NCBI GenBank assembly: GCA_036501025.1
Contig: DASYBB010000138.1
Location: 32,383-96,382, forward strand
From: DASUBV01 sp036501025
GTDB lineage: Bacteria > Actinomycetota > Actinomycetes > Streptosporangiales > Streptosporangiaceae
Length of the DNA: 64,000 nucleotides
Direction: 5' to 3'
A model generated the notes under the pieces. It was not told the DNA's origin, did no database searches, and saw nothing but the letters and a program-made list of their open reading frames with translations. Position numbers and translations under genes: made by a program. Shown one piece after another: positions 26,828 through 36,413 of the stretch; the first letter of the stretch is position 1, and every line of letters starts with the position of its first letter.

Positions 26828-28183
26828 ATGCGGTCCTCGCTGCTGACCGGGTTGACCACCCGCGGGACGTCGTTCCTGACGGCCGGGGCAGCCACGGTGC
26901 TGGCCGGCCTGCTGCTCGGCTCGCGCGTCCTGATCAGCGTCGGCATCGCCCTGATCGTGCTGCCGGTGCTGGCCCGGCTGGCCGCCGGCCGGGCCCGGTT
27001 CCGGCTGAGCTGCACCCGCGCCGTCAGCCCGGCGCGCGTCCCGGCCGGGACCACCGCGACGGTGACGCTGCGGCTGGACAATGCCTCCCGGCTGCCGACC
27101 GGGCTCATGCTGGCCGAGGACAGCATCCCGTACGCGCTCGGCACCCGGCCGCGGTATGTCCTGGAGGGGATCGAGCGCGGCGGCGTGCGCGAGCTGAGCT
27201 ACCCGCTCCGGTCCGACCTGCGCGGCAAGTTCGACATCGGGCCGCTGGAGATCCGCATCGCGGACGCGTTCGGCGTCGTGGAGCTGGCCCGGAAGTTCTC
27301 CTCGCGCAGCACGCTGGTGGTGACGCCGCGGGTGGTGGCGCTGCCGCGGACCGCGGCCAGCAGCAGCTGGGCCGGCGACGGCGACGGGCTGACCCGGACC
27401 ACGGCGGCCGCGGGCGAGGACGACGTGATCCCGCGCGCCTACCGGAACGGCGACGAGCTGCGCCGGGTGCACTGGCGCTCGACGGCCCGCTACGGCGAGC
27501 TGATGGTCCGCCGGGAGGAGCAGCGCTGGCGCAACCGGGCGCTGCTGTTCCTCGACACCCGCCGGGCCGCGCATTCCGGTACGGGCGTCGCCTCGTCGTT
27601 CGAGTTCGCGGTCAGCGCGGCCGCCTCGGTGGGCGTGCACCTGGCCCGCGAGGGCCTGGATGGCCAGCTCATCACCGACACCGGGGCCTACGAGAGCGGC
27701 GGGATCTTCGAGGACGTGCTGCTCGACTCGCTGGCCGTCATCAAGACCGCGCCGGGCCGCGACCTGGGCCGGGGCGTGTCCGCGCTGCGGGCCGGCGAGG
27801 GCGGCCTGATCGTGGCCGTCATGGGCAGCCTGTCGGCCGACTCAGCGCGGCAGCTCGCGGCGTGCCGGCGCGACCAGGGCCAGGCCATCGCGCTGCTGCT
27901 CGCGGTCTCGACGTGGGCTGACCCGCCGCAGGGGGGCCAGGGCAGCACGCCGGGCGGCCCCGCGCGGCCGGGCGCGGCCGGCGGTGACGGCCCCGTTTCG
28001 TCAGCAGAGACCGCGGCCGCGGAGGCAATCCTGCGCGGTGCGGGCTGGCGCGTGGTCTCGATCGATGCCACCACGCCGCTGGCCCAGGCCTGGCAGCTGC
28101 TGCCGCGGCTGGCCGACCATGTCGCGCCCGCCGGGAGCGGCTACGGCACCGGGACGGGCGACGCCCTGGGAGTGACGCGATGA
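26828..28183 (+). CDS. DUF58 domain protein
   Basis: A 451-residue membrane protein with two N-terminal hydrophobic segments (about residues 13-55) and the DUF58 signature at about 205-235: VIPRAYRNGDELRRVHWRST (quoted in part) and GELMVRREEQRWRNRALLFLD. The C-terminal half resembles a von Willebrand A-like fold. These proteins partner with MoxR ATPases; no enzymatic role is established. AGGAAGAAGG lies before the ATG. Its stop overlaps the next start by four bases. Confidence 0.92.
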   Translation: MRSSLLTGLTTRGTSFLTAGAATVLAGLLLGSRVLISVGIALIVLPVLARLAAGRARFRLSCTRAVSPARVPAGTTATVTLRLDNASRLPTGLMLAEDSIPYALGTRPRYVLEGIERGGVRELSYPLRSDLRGKFDIGPLEIRIADAFGVVELARKFSSRSTLVVTPRVVALPRTAASSSWAGDGDGLTRTTAAAGEDDVIPRAYRNGDELRRVHWRSTARYGELMVRREEQRWRNRALLFLDTRRAAHSGTGVASSFEFAVSAAASVGVHLAREGLDGQLITDTGAYESGGIFEDVLLDSLAVIKTAPGRDLGRGVSALRAGEGGLIVAVMGSLSADSARQLAACRRDQGQAIALLLAVSTWADPPQGGQGSTPGGPARPGAAGGDGPVSSAETAAAEAILRGAGWRVVSIDATTPLAQAWQLLPRLADHVAPAGSGYGTGTGDALGVTR

Positions 28184-30711
28184 GGTACCGCCTGACGATC
28201 ACCGCCGCCCTGGCCGTGCTGGCCGCCTCGTTCTCGCTGTTCACGGTCATCAGCGGGGCCGGCTGGCTGTACGCGGCGATCGGGGCCGTGATCGTGGCCG
28301 CCGGGACCGGCCTGGCCATGCGGGTCGGCGGGATCCCGGCCGCGGCGACCGCCACCGGGCTGATGCTGATCGCAGTGGTGCCGCTGCTGGCCGGGCCGAC
28401 GTGGCTGGGGCGGATCGGCGGGCTGGTGCTGGTCGCCGCGATGGCGGGCAGCGCGGTCACCCGGCGGGTCCTGCCCGCGCTGGCCGATGCCGGGGCCTAC
28501 CTGGCGGCGCTGTTCCTCTACCTCAACCTGGTGTTCGCGGGCAGCCAGTCGTGGGGCCTGATCATCCCGACCGCGCGGTCAGTGCGCCACCTGGGCAACC
28601 TGGCCTCGGCGGGCTACGCCGAGCACATCTACGCGCCGCCGGTGCCGGGCGTCCGGGGCCTGGAGCTGATCGCGGGGGCCGGCGTCGGCGTCATCGCCAT
28701 CCTCACCGACCTGATCGCGGTCCGGCTGCGCAGCCCGGCGGTGGCCGGGCTGCCGCTGCTGGTCCTGTTCAGCGTCCCGGTCGCGACCAACGTCAAGGAC
28801 GTGGGCCTCGGCCTCACGGTGGCGTTCTGCCTGGGTATCACCGGGTACCTGGCCCTGCTGACGGCGGACGGGCGGGATCGGCTGCGCCTGTGGGGCCGCC
28901 TGGTGACGGTGTGGCAGGACACCCCGGAGGACGAGGACGCGCGCGGCCCCGACACCCGGGTCCTGGCGGCGTCGGGCCGCCGGATCGGGCTGGCGGCGGT
29001 CGCACTGGCCGTGATCGTGCCGCTGGCCCTGCCGAGCGTGAAGGAGCACGGCCTGTTCGGCACCAACCCGGCGCCGGGCAGCAGCGGGGGCGGGATCAAG
29101 GTGGCGCCGCCCCAGCCGCTGGTCCTGATGCGCAACCAGCTGCTCGCGCACGCGTCAGTGCCCGTCCTGACCTACCGCACCGACGCGAAGCAGCCGTCCC
29201 AGCAGTACCTGCAGATGTATGTCATGAACTATGACGGGAAGTCGGCCTGGACGCTGCAGTCCCGCACTCCCAGCGTCACCGTCGAAGAGCAGGTACTGCC
29301 GGGGCCGCCGGGCCTGGCGCCGGACACGGACTTCGCCACGACCCACACGACCATCACCATCGGCCGCAATAGCGCCACCAGGACAGTCAGCTACCTCCCC
29401 GCCCCGTACGCGCCCCAGATTGTCACCGGCGAGGGCGCGGGCTGGCAGGAGACCCGCGCCACGCTGATGCTGTACGCCTTCAAGCCCGACGCCGGGCTGC
29501 ACTACACCGTGATCAGCAAGACGGCCCAGCCGACGCAGGCGCAGCGGCAGGCGGGCGGCCGGATCCCGGCCAGCATCCGGCAGGCCTACCTCAGCTACCC
29601 GGGGCCGGACCGGGCGCGGCTGACCCAGATCGCGAATCGCATCACCGGCGCCGCGCACACGCCGTTCAGCCGGGCGCTGGCCCTGCAGGACTACTTCACC
29701 GCGCCCGGCCGGTTCAAGTACGCGCTGCGCGGGGGCCTGCCGACCACGGTGCTCCAGTTCCTCACCACCGACAAGCGCGGGTTCTGCCAGCAGTTCGCGT
29801 TCTCGATGGCCGTGCTCGCGCGGCTGCTCGGCATCCCGTCCCGGGTCGCCGTCGGGTACACGGCCGGCTCGCCGCAGCGCGGAGACTCGTGGCAGGTGAC
29901 GACGAGCGACGCGCACGCCTGGCCGGAGCTGTACTTCCCGCGCGCGGGCTGGCTGCGCTTCGAGCCGACGCCGAGCGGCGCGGGCGGCCAGGGCACGGCC
30001 ACCCAGCCGGCCTACTCGGGCGGGGCGGGCGGCGGGTCGGCCGGCCTGGGACAGTCCCTCATTCCCCCGCCGAACCTGAAGGTAGGCCCGACCGGCAAGG
30101 CCCAGCCGGGCGGGATCAACAAGCCGATCGGCGAGAACAACGGCCAGGCCGGCGGGTCCGGCGCGGCGGCCGGCGGCGGCTTCCCCGTCCTCCTGGTGGT
30201 GCTGCTGGTCATCGCCGCGCTGCTGATCGCGCCGGGCCTGGGCCGGGTGGTGACCCGGCGGCGGCGCTGGCTGGGCGCGAGCGGTGACGCGGGACGGGCG
30301 CACGCCGCCTGGCGCGAGCTCACCAGCGACCTGGTCGACCTGGGGCTCGGCGGGCCGGCGAGCGAGTCGCCGCGGGCACTGGCCCGCCGCGTGGCCGCCT
30401 CGGCGGGCCTGGACGGCCCGGCCCGGGAGGCGCTCGACCGGATGGCCGCGGCCGAGGAGCGAGCGCGGTACGCGCGCACCCCGGCCGCCGGGGAGTCCCT
30501 GCGGGCGGACGGGACGACAGTCCGCCGCGCAGTGGCCAGGGCGGTGACCCGCCAGCAGCGCTGGCGGGCGCGGGTCCTGCCGGCCTCGACGCTCAACCCG
30601 GTCGGCGCGTGGCTCCGCGAGGCGGCGGATGTCTTCGGCTGGATGGACGCGGCCGGGCTGCGGATCAGGCAGACGATAGGCGGGGCGGGCCGGCCGCGGC
30701 GGGCCGACTAG
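28180..30711 (+). CDS. TgpA-like membrane transglutaminase-fold protein
   Basis: The 843-residue protein has about seven membrane helices in the first 290 residues, an extracytoplasmic transglutaminase-like domain, one further helix at about 670-690 and a cytoplasmic DUF4129-like tail. The transglutaminase catalytic residues are visible: C536 in KRGFCQQFA, H579 in SDAHAWPELYF, and an acidic residue E595 in WLRFEPTP. Homologues such as TgpA are essential in some bacteria; the substrate is unknown but the domain faces the cell wall. The ATGA overlap with the DUF58 gene indicates coupling. Confidence 0.93.
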   Translation: MRYRLTITAALAVLAASFSLFTVISGAGWLYAAIGAVIVAAGTGLAMRVGGIPAAATATGLMLIAVVPLLAGPTWLGRIGGLVLVAAMAGSAVTRRVLPALADAGAYLAALFLYLNLVFAGSQSWGLIIPTARSVRHLGNLASAGYAEHIYAPPVPGVRGLELIAGAGVGVIAILTDLIAVRLRSPAVAGLPLLVLFSVPVATNVKDVGLGLTVAFCLGITGYLALLTADGRDRLRLWGRLVTVWQDTPEDEDARGPDTRVLAASGRRIGLAAVALAVIVPLALPSVKEHGLFGTNPAPGSSGGGIKVAPPQPLVLMRNQLLAHASVPVLTYRTDAKQPSQQYLQMYVMNYDGKSAWTLQSRTPSVTVEEQVLPGPPGLAPDTDFATTHTTITIGRNSATRTVSYLPAPYAPQIVTGEGAGWQETRATLMLYAFKPDAGLHYTVISKTAQPTQAQRQAGGRIPASIRQAYLSYPGPDRARLTQIANRITGAAHTPFSRALALQDYFTAPGRFKYALRGGLPTTVLQFLTTDKRGFCQQFAFSMAVLARLLGIPSRVAVGYTAGSPQRGDSWQVTTSDAHAWPELYFPRAGWLRFEPTPSGAGGQGTATQPAYSGGAGGGSAGLGQSLIPPPNLKVGPTGKAQPGGINKPIGENNGQAGGSGAAAGGGFPVLLVVLLVIAALLIAPGLGRVVTRRRRWLGASGDAGRAHAAWRELTSDLVDLGLGGPASESPRALARRVAASAGLDGPAREALDRMAAAEERARYARTPAAGESLRADGTTVRRAVARAVTRQQRWRARVLPASTLNPVGAWLREAADVFGWMDAAGLRIRQTIGGAGRPRRAD

Positions 30712-30855
30712 GGCCGCTGGTGCGGTCGTGCGAGCTAGGGGCCGGTCCAGCTCAGGCCGGTCCAGCTAGGTCGTTCGAGCTACGGGGTTCGGGCAGGATC
30801 GGCTGGCGTGCTGCCGGCGCGGCGCGGGCCTTTTCAGCCGCGGTCCGCCGGCGAG

Positions 30856-31275
30856 CTAGCGGTCGCCGCGCTCCTGCCGGCGTCGCCAGCGCTCCTCAAA
30901 GCGCTCCATCATCGGCTGCTTGGCGGCCTTGACACCGGTCCGGGCGGCCTTGCCGCCCTTGCCGGACCGGCGCTCCTTGGCCAGCCCGCGCCCGGCCGTG
31001 ATGCCGGCCATATGGCGGTAGCTGGTCAGCGCCCACATACTGCAGGCGAGCATGACGACAAAGCCGGCCACGCCCAGCCAGGGCTCCTTGGCGGCCACGC
31101 CGGCCACCAGCAGCCCAAGACCGATGAGGAAACCGATCGCCGCGTACACGACCCGGCGCCGGTAGTGCACTCGCGGGTCGCTGGCGCGCACCGCGCGGGC
31201 GAACCGCGGGTGCTCGGCATAGAGCGCCTGCTCGATCTGCTCGAGCTGGCGCTGCTCGTGCTCAGAAAGCGGCAC
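30856..31275 (-). CDS. DUF3040 small membrane protein
   Basis: A 139-residue protein of the actinobacterial DUF3040 family, recognised by its N-terminus PLSEHEQRQLEQIEQALYAE and two adjacent membrane helices (about residues 48-68 and 72-92), with a basic C-terminal tail ending RRRQERGDR. The function is unknown. The GTG at 31275 is preceded by GGGAGG and gives the usual family start; an ATG at 31323 would add 16 residues. It lies downstream of dinB on the same strand, a frequent actinobacterial pairing. Confidence 0.85.
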   Translation of the reverse strand: MPLSEHEQRQLEQIEQALYAEHPRFARAVRASDPRVHYRRRVVYAAIGFLIGLGLLVAGVAAKEPWLGVAGFVVMLACSMWALTSYRHMAGITAGRGLAKERRSGKGGKAARTGVKAAKQPMMERFEERWRRRQERGDR

Positions 31276-31457
31276 GTTGCCTCCCATGGACTCACGCAGG
31301 GACGGCCGGATGGCCATCGCCACACGGCCTTACGCCCAGAATACGAGCGCTGGTGCGTCATGGGGAAGGGTACACGGCGCCCGGGGGTAGACAGCTCGCC
31401 TCGCGGCGCCACCGGGGTTCTCCCCCGCCTCACCGGCCGGCTGCCTTAACGCGCGCG

Positions 31458-32801
31458 TCAGGGGCGGTGGGGACCGCCGGAATCGCCGGGACCGCCCTGA
31501 CCGCCGGGATCGCCGCGCTGGGCCTGGTTGCCGTCGACCAGGGCGGCCGGGCGCACGGTCCCGGTGCCGAACCGGCTGGCGATGCGGTCCACCGCCCGCT
31601 CCGCCTCGCGCCAGGACTCCGGCCGCTCGCCGAGGGTGAGCTGCGCCGCGGCCGAGGCGGCGGGCACCAGGCCGGTGGCCCGCACGCCGACGAGGCGGAG
31701 CCGGGCCCGGCTGCTCAGGCCCGACCCCTCGTGCAGGGCGCAGGCGGTGGCGTAGATCCGGTTCGCGAGATCGGTCGGGTCCGGCAGGGTGCGCGACCGG
31801 GTGATCGTGGTGAAGTCGGAGAGCCGGAGCTTCACGGTGATAGTCCGGGCGGCGTACCCGCCGGCCCGCAGCGCGCGGGCCGTCCGGCCGGACAGCCGCA
31901 GCAGCTCGCGGCGGATGAGCTCAGGATCGCCGATGTCCTCGGCGAACGTCTCCTCCGCGCCGATGCTCTTCTCCTGGACGGCGCGCTCCACCCGCCGCGC
32001 GTCGCGGCCCGCGGCCAGCGCGGACAGGTGCGCCGCGGCGGCCTTGCCGACGGCCGCCTCGAGCACGCCGACCGGGGTCGCGGCCAGGTCCCCGACCGTG
32101 CGCAGGCTGAGCCGGGCCAGCGCCTTCCCGGTCTGCTCGCCCACTCCCCACAGCGCCGCCACGGGCAGCGGGTGCAGGAACGCCAGGACGCCGCCGGCCG
32201 GGACGACCAGCAGCCCGTCGGGCTTGCATTGCACGGATGCGAGCTTGGCCACGAACTTGTTCACGGCGACGCCGACCGAGCAGGTGATGTCCTGCCGCTC
32301 GGCGACCTGCGCGCGGATCAGCTGGCCGATGGCCGCGGGGCGGCCCAGGCGGCGCAGGGCACCGGACACGTCCAGGAACGCCTCGTCCAGCGACAGCGGC
32401 TCGATCTCCGGCGTCACCGCCTGGAAGATGGCCATGACCTCCCTGGAGACCGCCCCGTACAGCCCGTGCCGGGGCGGGATGATGACGGCCTGCGGGCACA
32501 GGGCGCGGGCGCGGCCGATCGGCATGGCCGACCGCACCCCGTACGCCCGGGCCTCGTACGTCGCCGACAGCACCACGCTGCGCCCCGAGGCGTGCGCGAC
32601 GATGACCGGCCGGCCGCGGAGCTCGGGCCGGTCACGGAGCTCGACGCTGGCGTAGAAGGCGTCCATGTCGACGTGCAGGATGTGGCAGCCCGTGTCATCC
32701 GGGGGCGGCCCGGGCGGCGCAGAGAGCTCGCCGGGCGGCCGGCCCGGGCGAGACCCGCCGGGGCGGCCGCGGTCAGCGGGAGGCGGAATCGAACCGCGCA
32801 C
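31458..32801 (-). CDS. dinB: DNA polymerase IV (Y family)
   Basis: DinB is an error-prone translesion polymerase without proofreading. Catalytic motifs are complete: HVDMDAFYASVELRD (metal ligand), VVLSATYEARAYGVRSAMP and PLSLDEAFLDVSG; the CSVGVAVNKFVAKLAS segment and the C-terminal little-finger domain follow (447 residues). The N-terminus adds about 35 Pro/Gly-rich residues before the catalytic core. The GTG start is uncertain. No LexA-type GAAC-N4-GTTC box is visible upstream, so damage induction is not indicated. Confidence 0.95.
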   Translation of the reverse strand: MRGSIPPPADRGRPGGSRPGRPPGELSAPPGPPPDDTGCHILHVDMDAFYASVELRDRPELRGRPVIVAHASGRSVVLSATYEARAYGVRSAMPIGRARALCPQAVIIPPRHGLYGAVSREVMAIFQAVTPEIEPLSLDEAFLDVSGALRRLGRPAAIGQLIRAQVAERQDITCSVGVAVNKFVAKLASVQCKPDGLLVVPAGGVLAFLHPLPVAALWGVGEQTGKALARLSLRTVGDLAATPVGVLEAAVGKAAAAHLSALAAGRDARRVERAVQEKSIGAEETFAEDIGDPELIRRELLRLSGRTARALRAGGYAARTITVKLRLSDFTTITRSRTLPDPTDLANRIYATACALHEGSGLSSRARLRLVGVRATGLVPAASAAAQLTLGERPESWREAERAVDRIASRFGTGTVRPAALVDGNQAQRGDPGGQGGPGDSGGPHRP

Positions 32802-32981
32802 GTGTCACCAGCATCCGAGTACCTCCGCGTGATCACCTGGGCCGCCGTCTGACGACTGTAACGGCCGGGTCCGACAGTCGGCCCCGCCGCGGCCCGCTCG
32901 CTCCTGCGACGGGCTTGCAGGCGCAGCCGGGTTGCTATCGTCGAGATGCTGCAATCCAGGTCAGGGGCCATCCTAGGGAAT

Positions 32982-34049
32982 ATGAGCGACCAGGGGCACG
33001 AGCACGGCGACCCGCACCAGCACGGCCACGCGCACGGCCACCCCGATGAGCACGCCCACCCCCGCCGCCGCCCGGGACTCGCGGGCCGGGTCCGGCACCT
33101 GGCCCGCCCGCACTCCCACGAGCCGTCGGAGCAGGTCGACGCGGCCCTGGAGGGCAGCGCGGCGGGGCTGCGGGTGCTGTGGATCTCGCTGGCCGTGCTC
33201 GGCGCGACGGCGCTGGTCCAGGCCGGGATCACGGTGGCCTCGGGGTCGGTGGCCCTGCTGGGCGACGCCCTGCACAACGCCGCCGACGCGCTCACCGCCG
33301 TCCCGCTCGGGATCGCGTTCCTGGCCGCCCGCCGGCCCGCCAGCCGCCAGTACACCTACGGCTACGGCCGGGCCGAGGACCTGGCGGGCGTGCTGATCGT
33401 CGCGGTCATCGCCGCGTCGGCCGTGCTGGCCGCCGTCGAGGCCGTCTCGCGCCTGCTCCACCCGCGGCCGGTGTCCGGCCTCATCGCGGTCGCGGCGGCG
33501 GCGCTGCTGGGCTGTGCCAGCAACGAGGTGGTGGCCCGCTACCGGATCCGGGCCGGCCGGAGGATCGGGTCGGCGGCCCTGGTCGCCGACGGGCTGCACG
33601 CCCGGGCCGACGGGTTCGCCTCACTGGCCGTGCTGCTCGCGGCCGGCGGCGCCGCGCTCGGCTGGACCTGGGCCGACCCGCTCGTCGGCCTGCTCATCAC
33701 GGTCGCCATCCTGGCCGCCGCGCGCCAGGCGGCCCGCGAGATCTACCGCCGCCTGATGGACGCCGTCGATCCGGCCCTGGTCGACGCGGCCGAGGCCGCC
33801 CTGCGGGACACCCCCGGCGTGCTCGGCACCGGTGCCGTGCGCCTGCGCTGGACCGGCCACCGGCTGCGCGCCGAGTGCGAGGTCCTCGTGGCGGGCGACG
33901 CCAGCGCGGTGGCCGCCCACCAGGTCGCGGCCGGCGCCGAGCACAACCTGCTGCACGCCCTCCCCCACCTGGCCGGGGCGACGGTGCACGCCGACCCCCA
34001 GCCGGCCGCCGGGACCGACCATCACGCCCTGCTGGCCGCCCACCGCTGA
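32982..34049 (+). CDS. Cation diffusion facilitator transporter, zinc type
   Basis: CDF proteins export divalent metals by proton antiport. The 355-residue product starts with a cytoplasmic His-rich tail (HEHGDPHQHGHAHGH), typical of zinc transporters. It has about six membrane helices and metal sites HNAAD (H98, D102) and HARAD (H206, D210). This HxxxD pair in helices 2 and 5 is the zinc-selective pattern, as in ZitB/CzcD. A cytoplasmic C-terminal domain follows. The ATG at 32982 is preceded by AGGG; an in-frame ATG at 32946 would add 12 residues and lies four bases after a TATCGT hexamer. Neighbours dinB (divergent) and nusB (convergent) are unrelated. Confidence 0.92.
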   Translation: MSDQGHEHGDPHQHGHAHGHPDEHAHPRRRPGLAGRVRHLARPHSHEPSEQVDAALEGSAAGLRVLWISLAVLGATALVQAGITVASGSVALLGDALHNAADALTAVPLGIAFLAARRPASRQYTYGYGRAEDLAGVLIVAVIAASAVLAAVEAVSRLLHPRPVSGLIAVAAAALLGCASNEVVARYRIRAGRRIGSAALVADGLHARADGFASLAVLLAAGGAALGWTWADPLVGLLITVAILAAARQAAREIYRRLMDAVDPALVDAAEAALRDTPGVLGTGAVRLRWTGHRLRAECEVLVAGDASAVAAHQVAAGAEHNLLHALPHLAGATVHADPQPAAGTDHHALLAAHR

Positions 34050-34062
34050 CCCGGCCAGCGCG

Positions 34063-34114
34063 TGATCGCGGGAAGCCTGCTCACACCAGGATGCGGGCAA
34101 TCCTCCCGCGATCA
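34063..34114. terminator. Hairpin between the CDF gene and nusB
   Basis: An 11-base perfect inverted repeat, TGATCGCGGGA with TCCCGCGATCA, with a 30-base loop lies between the two convergent stops and probably acts as a bidirectional terminator. Its arm sequence resembles that of the hairpin at 9495. The remaining gap to nusB shows nothing. Confidence 0.55.
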
Positions 34115-34207
34115 TGTGAAACGGCCCGGAAGGCGCCGCGCCCGGCACCGCCGCGCAGATCAGCGCCGCGCCCGGTCTGGCAGGCCGCCGGTCAGCGCCC
34201 GCCGGGG

Positions 34208-34618
34208 CTACAGCGCCAGGCCGGGCTTGAGTTCCAGGAGGCGGGCCAGCAGGCCGTTGACGAACGACGGCGAGCTGTCGGTGGACAGGTCGCGGGCCAG
34301 CTGGACGGCCTCGCTGATGGCGACGGGGTCGGGCACGCCGTCCTGCCAGAGCAGCTCGAAGGCGCCGATCCGCAGCACGTTGCGGTCCACGGCCGGCATC
34401 CGGTCCAGCGTCCAGCCCTGGGCGTGGGCGGCCAGCAACTCGTCGATCTGGCCGCGGTGGGCGTGGACGCCCTCGACCAGCTCGGCGGCGTAGGGCGCGA
34501 CCGGCGGGTCGGCCGCCGCGGTGCGCGCGTCGAGCAGGGCGAGCACCGGCTCGGACCTGATCTCGGCCTCGAACAGGATGTCGAGGGCCCGCTTGCGGGC
34601 CTTACTGCGGGCGGGCAT
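34208..34618 (-). CDS. nusB: Transcription antitermination factor NusB
   Basis: NusB binds boxA RNA with NusE/S10 and prevents premature termination of rRNA transcription. The 136-residue all-helical protein starts MPARSKARKRALDILFEAEIRS and carries the family segments VEGVHAHRGQIDELL, LDRMPAVDRNVLRIGAFELLW and AISEAVQLARDLSTDSSPSFVNGLL (quoted in part: AVQLARDLSTDSSPSFVNG). It lies 33 bases downstream of efp, the standard order. Confidence 0.97.
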   Translation of the reverse strand: MPARSKARKRALDILFEAEIRSEPVLALLDARTAAADPPVAPYAAELVEGVHAHRGQIDELLAAHAQGWTLDRMPAVDRNVLRIGAFELLWQDGVPDPVAISEAVQLARDLSTDSSPSFVNGLLARLLELKPGLAL

Positions 34619-34651
34619 GACGATCCCGGCGGCTGCGGCGGGCGCCCTGGC

Positions 34652-35209
34652 TCACGCTCGGCCGAGATAGTCGCCGGTGCGGGTGTCCACCCGGATCTTC
34701 TCGCCGGTCGTGATGAACAGCGGCACCTGGACCTGCGCGCCCGTCTCCAGGGTGGCGGGCTTGGTGCCGCCGGTGGACCGGTCGCCCTGCAGGCCGGGGT
34801 CGGTCTGGCTGACGGTCAGCTCGACGGCGGCCGGGAGCTCGACGTACAGGGGCACGCCGTCGTTGAAGGCGACCGTGGCCATCTGCTCCTCGAGCAGGTA
34901 GTCGGCCACGCCGCCCACGGTCTGCGCCGGGATGTGCGGCTGGTCGTAGTCCTGGGTGTCCATGAAGACGAACTCATCGCCCTCGCGGTAGAGGTACTGC
35001 ATCTCCCGCTTGTCGACGGTCGCGACCTCCACCCGGACGCCGGCGTTGAAGGTGCGGTCGACCACCTTGCCCGACATCACGTTCTTCAGCTTGGTGCGGA
35101 CGAAGGCGCCGCCCTTGCCCGGCTTGACATGCTGGAAGTCGACGACGTTCCAGAGCTGGCCGTCGATGCTCAGGGTCATGCCGTTCTTCAGGTCATTCGT
35201 GGTGGCCAC
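34652..35209 (-). CDS. efp: Elongation factor P
   Basis: EF-P rescues ribosomes stalled at polyproline, which matters here because several neighbours (FtsI, FtsL-like, the 5138 protein) are proline-rich. The 185-residue protein has the three-barrel pattern: N-terminal KOW-like domain with the tip loop VKPGKGGAFVRTKLKNV (Lys32 as potential modification site), YLYREGDEFVFMD, and the C-terminal LETGAQVQVPLFITTGEKIRVD segment (quoted in part: VPLFITTGEKIRVDTRTG). No EpmA, EarP or YmfI-type modification gene is nearby. Confidence 0.97.
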   Translation of the reverse strand: MATTNDLKNGMTLSIDGQLWNVVDFQHVKPGKGGAFVRTKLKNVMSGKVVDRTFNAGVRVEVATVDKREMQYLYREGDEFVFMDTQDYDQPHIPAQTVGGVADYLLEEQMATVAFNDGVPLYVELPAAVELTVSQTDPGLQGDRSTGGTKPATLETGAQVQVPLFITTGEKIRVDTRTGDYLGRA

Positions 35210-35263
35210 GTCTGTCTGTCTCCTGCGCGCATCCGGGATCGCTCGTGCGGTGACGAAACACTG

Positions 35264-36373
35264 TCACAGGACGAGCAGTTCCTTGGTGGTCATGGTGAGG
35301 ATCTCCGCTGAGCCCGCCGCCCCGGTATCCGCGTCGACCGCGCCAGCCCGGGCGACCAGGGTGTCCTCGATCCTGACACCGCCCCTGCCCGGCAGGTAGA
35401 CGCCGGGCTCGACGGTGACAGGGACCCGGTCCATGAGTGTACCTGTCCGGCCATACCCGATGATCGGTGCTTCGTGTACCTCCAGGCCAACGCCATGGCC
35501 GAGGCCGTGCTGGAAGCAGCCGCCGTACCCGGCGTCCTCGATCAGGCTCCGGGCGGCCGCATCGAGCGCCTCGACGCCGGTGCCGGGCACGGCCGCGGCG
35601 ACGCCGGCCCGCTGGGCGGCGGCGACCAGGTCGTAGATCTCGCGCTGCCACCCGGCGGGCTCCCCCAGCACCACGGTGCGGGTCATGTCCGCGTGGTAGC
35701 CGCCCAGCCGCGCGCCGCAGTCGATCGTGACCAGGTCCCCGGCCCGCAGCCGGCGGGAGCCGGGCGCGTGATGCGGGATCGCGCCGTTGGGCCCGCTGGC
35801 CACGATCGTCTCGAAGGCCACGCCGTCCGCCCCGTGGTCGGTCATCGCCCGCTCCACCGCGATAGCCAGCTCGCGCTCGCTGGCGCCCGGCGCGATGCGC
35901 GGCAGCAGGTCGGCGAAGGCCGCGTCGGTGATGGCGCAGGCCCGGCGCAGCAGCTCGATCTCGGCCTCGTCCTTGACGGTCCGCAGCTCCTCGACGAGCC
36001 GGCCGGCCGGGATCAGGAAGAGCACGTCCCCCCGCGCGGCCAGCGCGGCATGCCGCTCGACGGTCAGGTCGTGGGCCTCGAAGGCCAGGGTCGCGACGCC
36101 GCGCCGGCCGGCCAGCCCGGCCAGCGCCGGCTCGACCAGGCGGTCGGTGACCAGCTCCAGGTCGGCGCTGTCGCGCGCGGCCGTCTCGGCGTAGCGGGCG
36201 TCGGTGGCCAGCACGCAGGCGCCGGCCGACGGGACCAGAACCGCGGCGTTCGAGCTGGCCAGCCCCGTGAGGTAGCGGACGTTGGGCGGGCTGGTGATCA
36301 GGGCGGCGTCGGCGCCCAGGGCGGCGATCAGCTCCTGGGCGCGGGCCCGGCGGGCGGCGTGCGTCTCCGGCAT
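35264..36373 (-). CDS. pepQ: M24-family Xaa-Pro peptidase
   Basis: A 369-residue aminopeptidase P/prolidase-type enzyme. The N-terminal creatinase-like domain (to about residue 135) is followed by the pita-bread catalytic domain with the five metal ligands in DCGARLGGYHADMTRTV (two Asp), GLGHGVGLEVHEAP (His), VEPGVYLPG (Glu) and GVRIEDTLV (Glu). It cleaves Xaa-Pro bonds in peptides in the cytoplasm. It is usually found just upstream of efp, as here. Whether it prefers Xaa-Pro dipeptides or longer peptides cannot be decided. Confidence 0.92.
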   Translation of the reverse strand: MPETHAARRARAQELIAALGADAALITSPPNVRYLTGLASSNAAVLVPSAGACVLATDARYAETAARDSADLELVTDRLVEPALAGLAGRRGVATLAFEAHDLTVERHAALAARGDVLFLIPAGRLVEELRTVKDEAEIELLRRACAITDAAFADLLPRIAPGASERELAIAVERAMTDHGADGVAFETIVASGPNGAIPHHAPGSRRLRAGDLVTIDCGARLGGYHADMTRTVVLGEPAGWQREIYDLVAAAQRAGVAAAVPGTGVEALDAAARSLIEDAGYGGCFQHGLGHGVGLEVHEAPIIGYGRTGTLMDRVPVTVEPGVYLPGRGGVRIEDTLVARAGAVDADTGAAGSAEILTMTTKELLVL

Positions 36374-36413
36374 GCCCTGACTGTACGGGGCCGCGGGCTG
36401 GCCAATTACCGAC

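Noticed and set aside
32785..32795. GGTTCGATTCC on the minus strand, like a tRNA T-arm
   Set aside because: No acceptor, D-arm or anticodon stem can be formed around it; it falls in the first codons of dinB.
32802..32945. Search for a LexA/SOS box upstream of dinB
   Set aside because: No GAAC-N4-GTTC dyad or close variant is visible.
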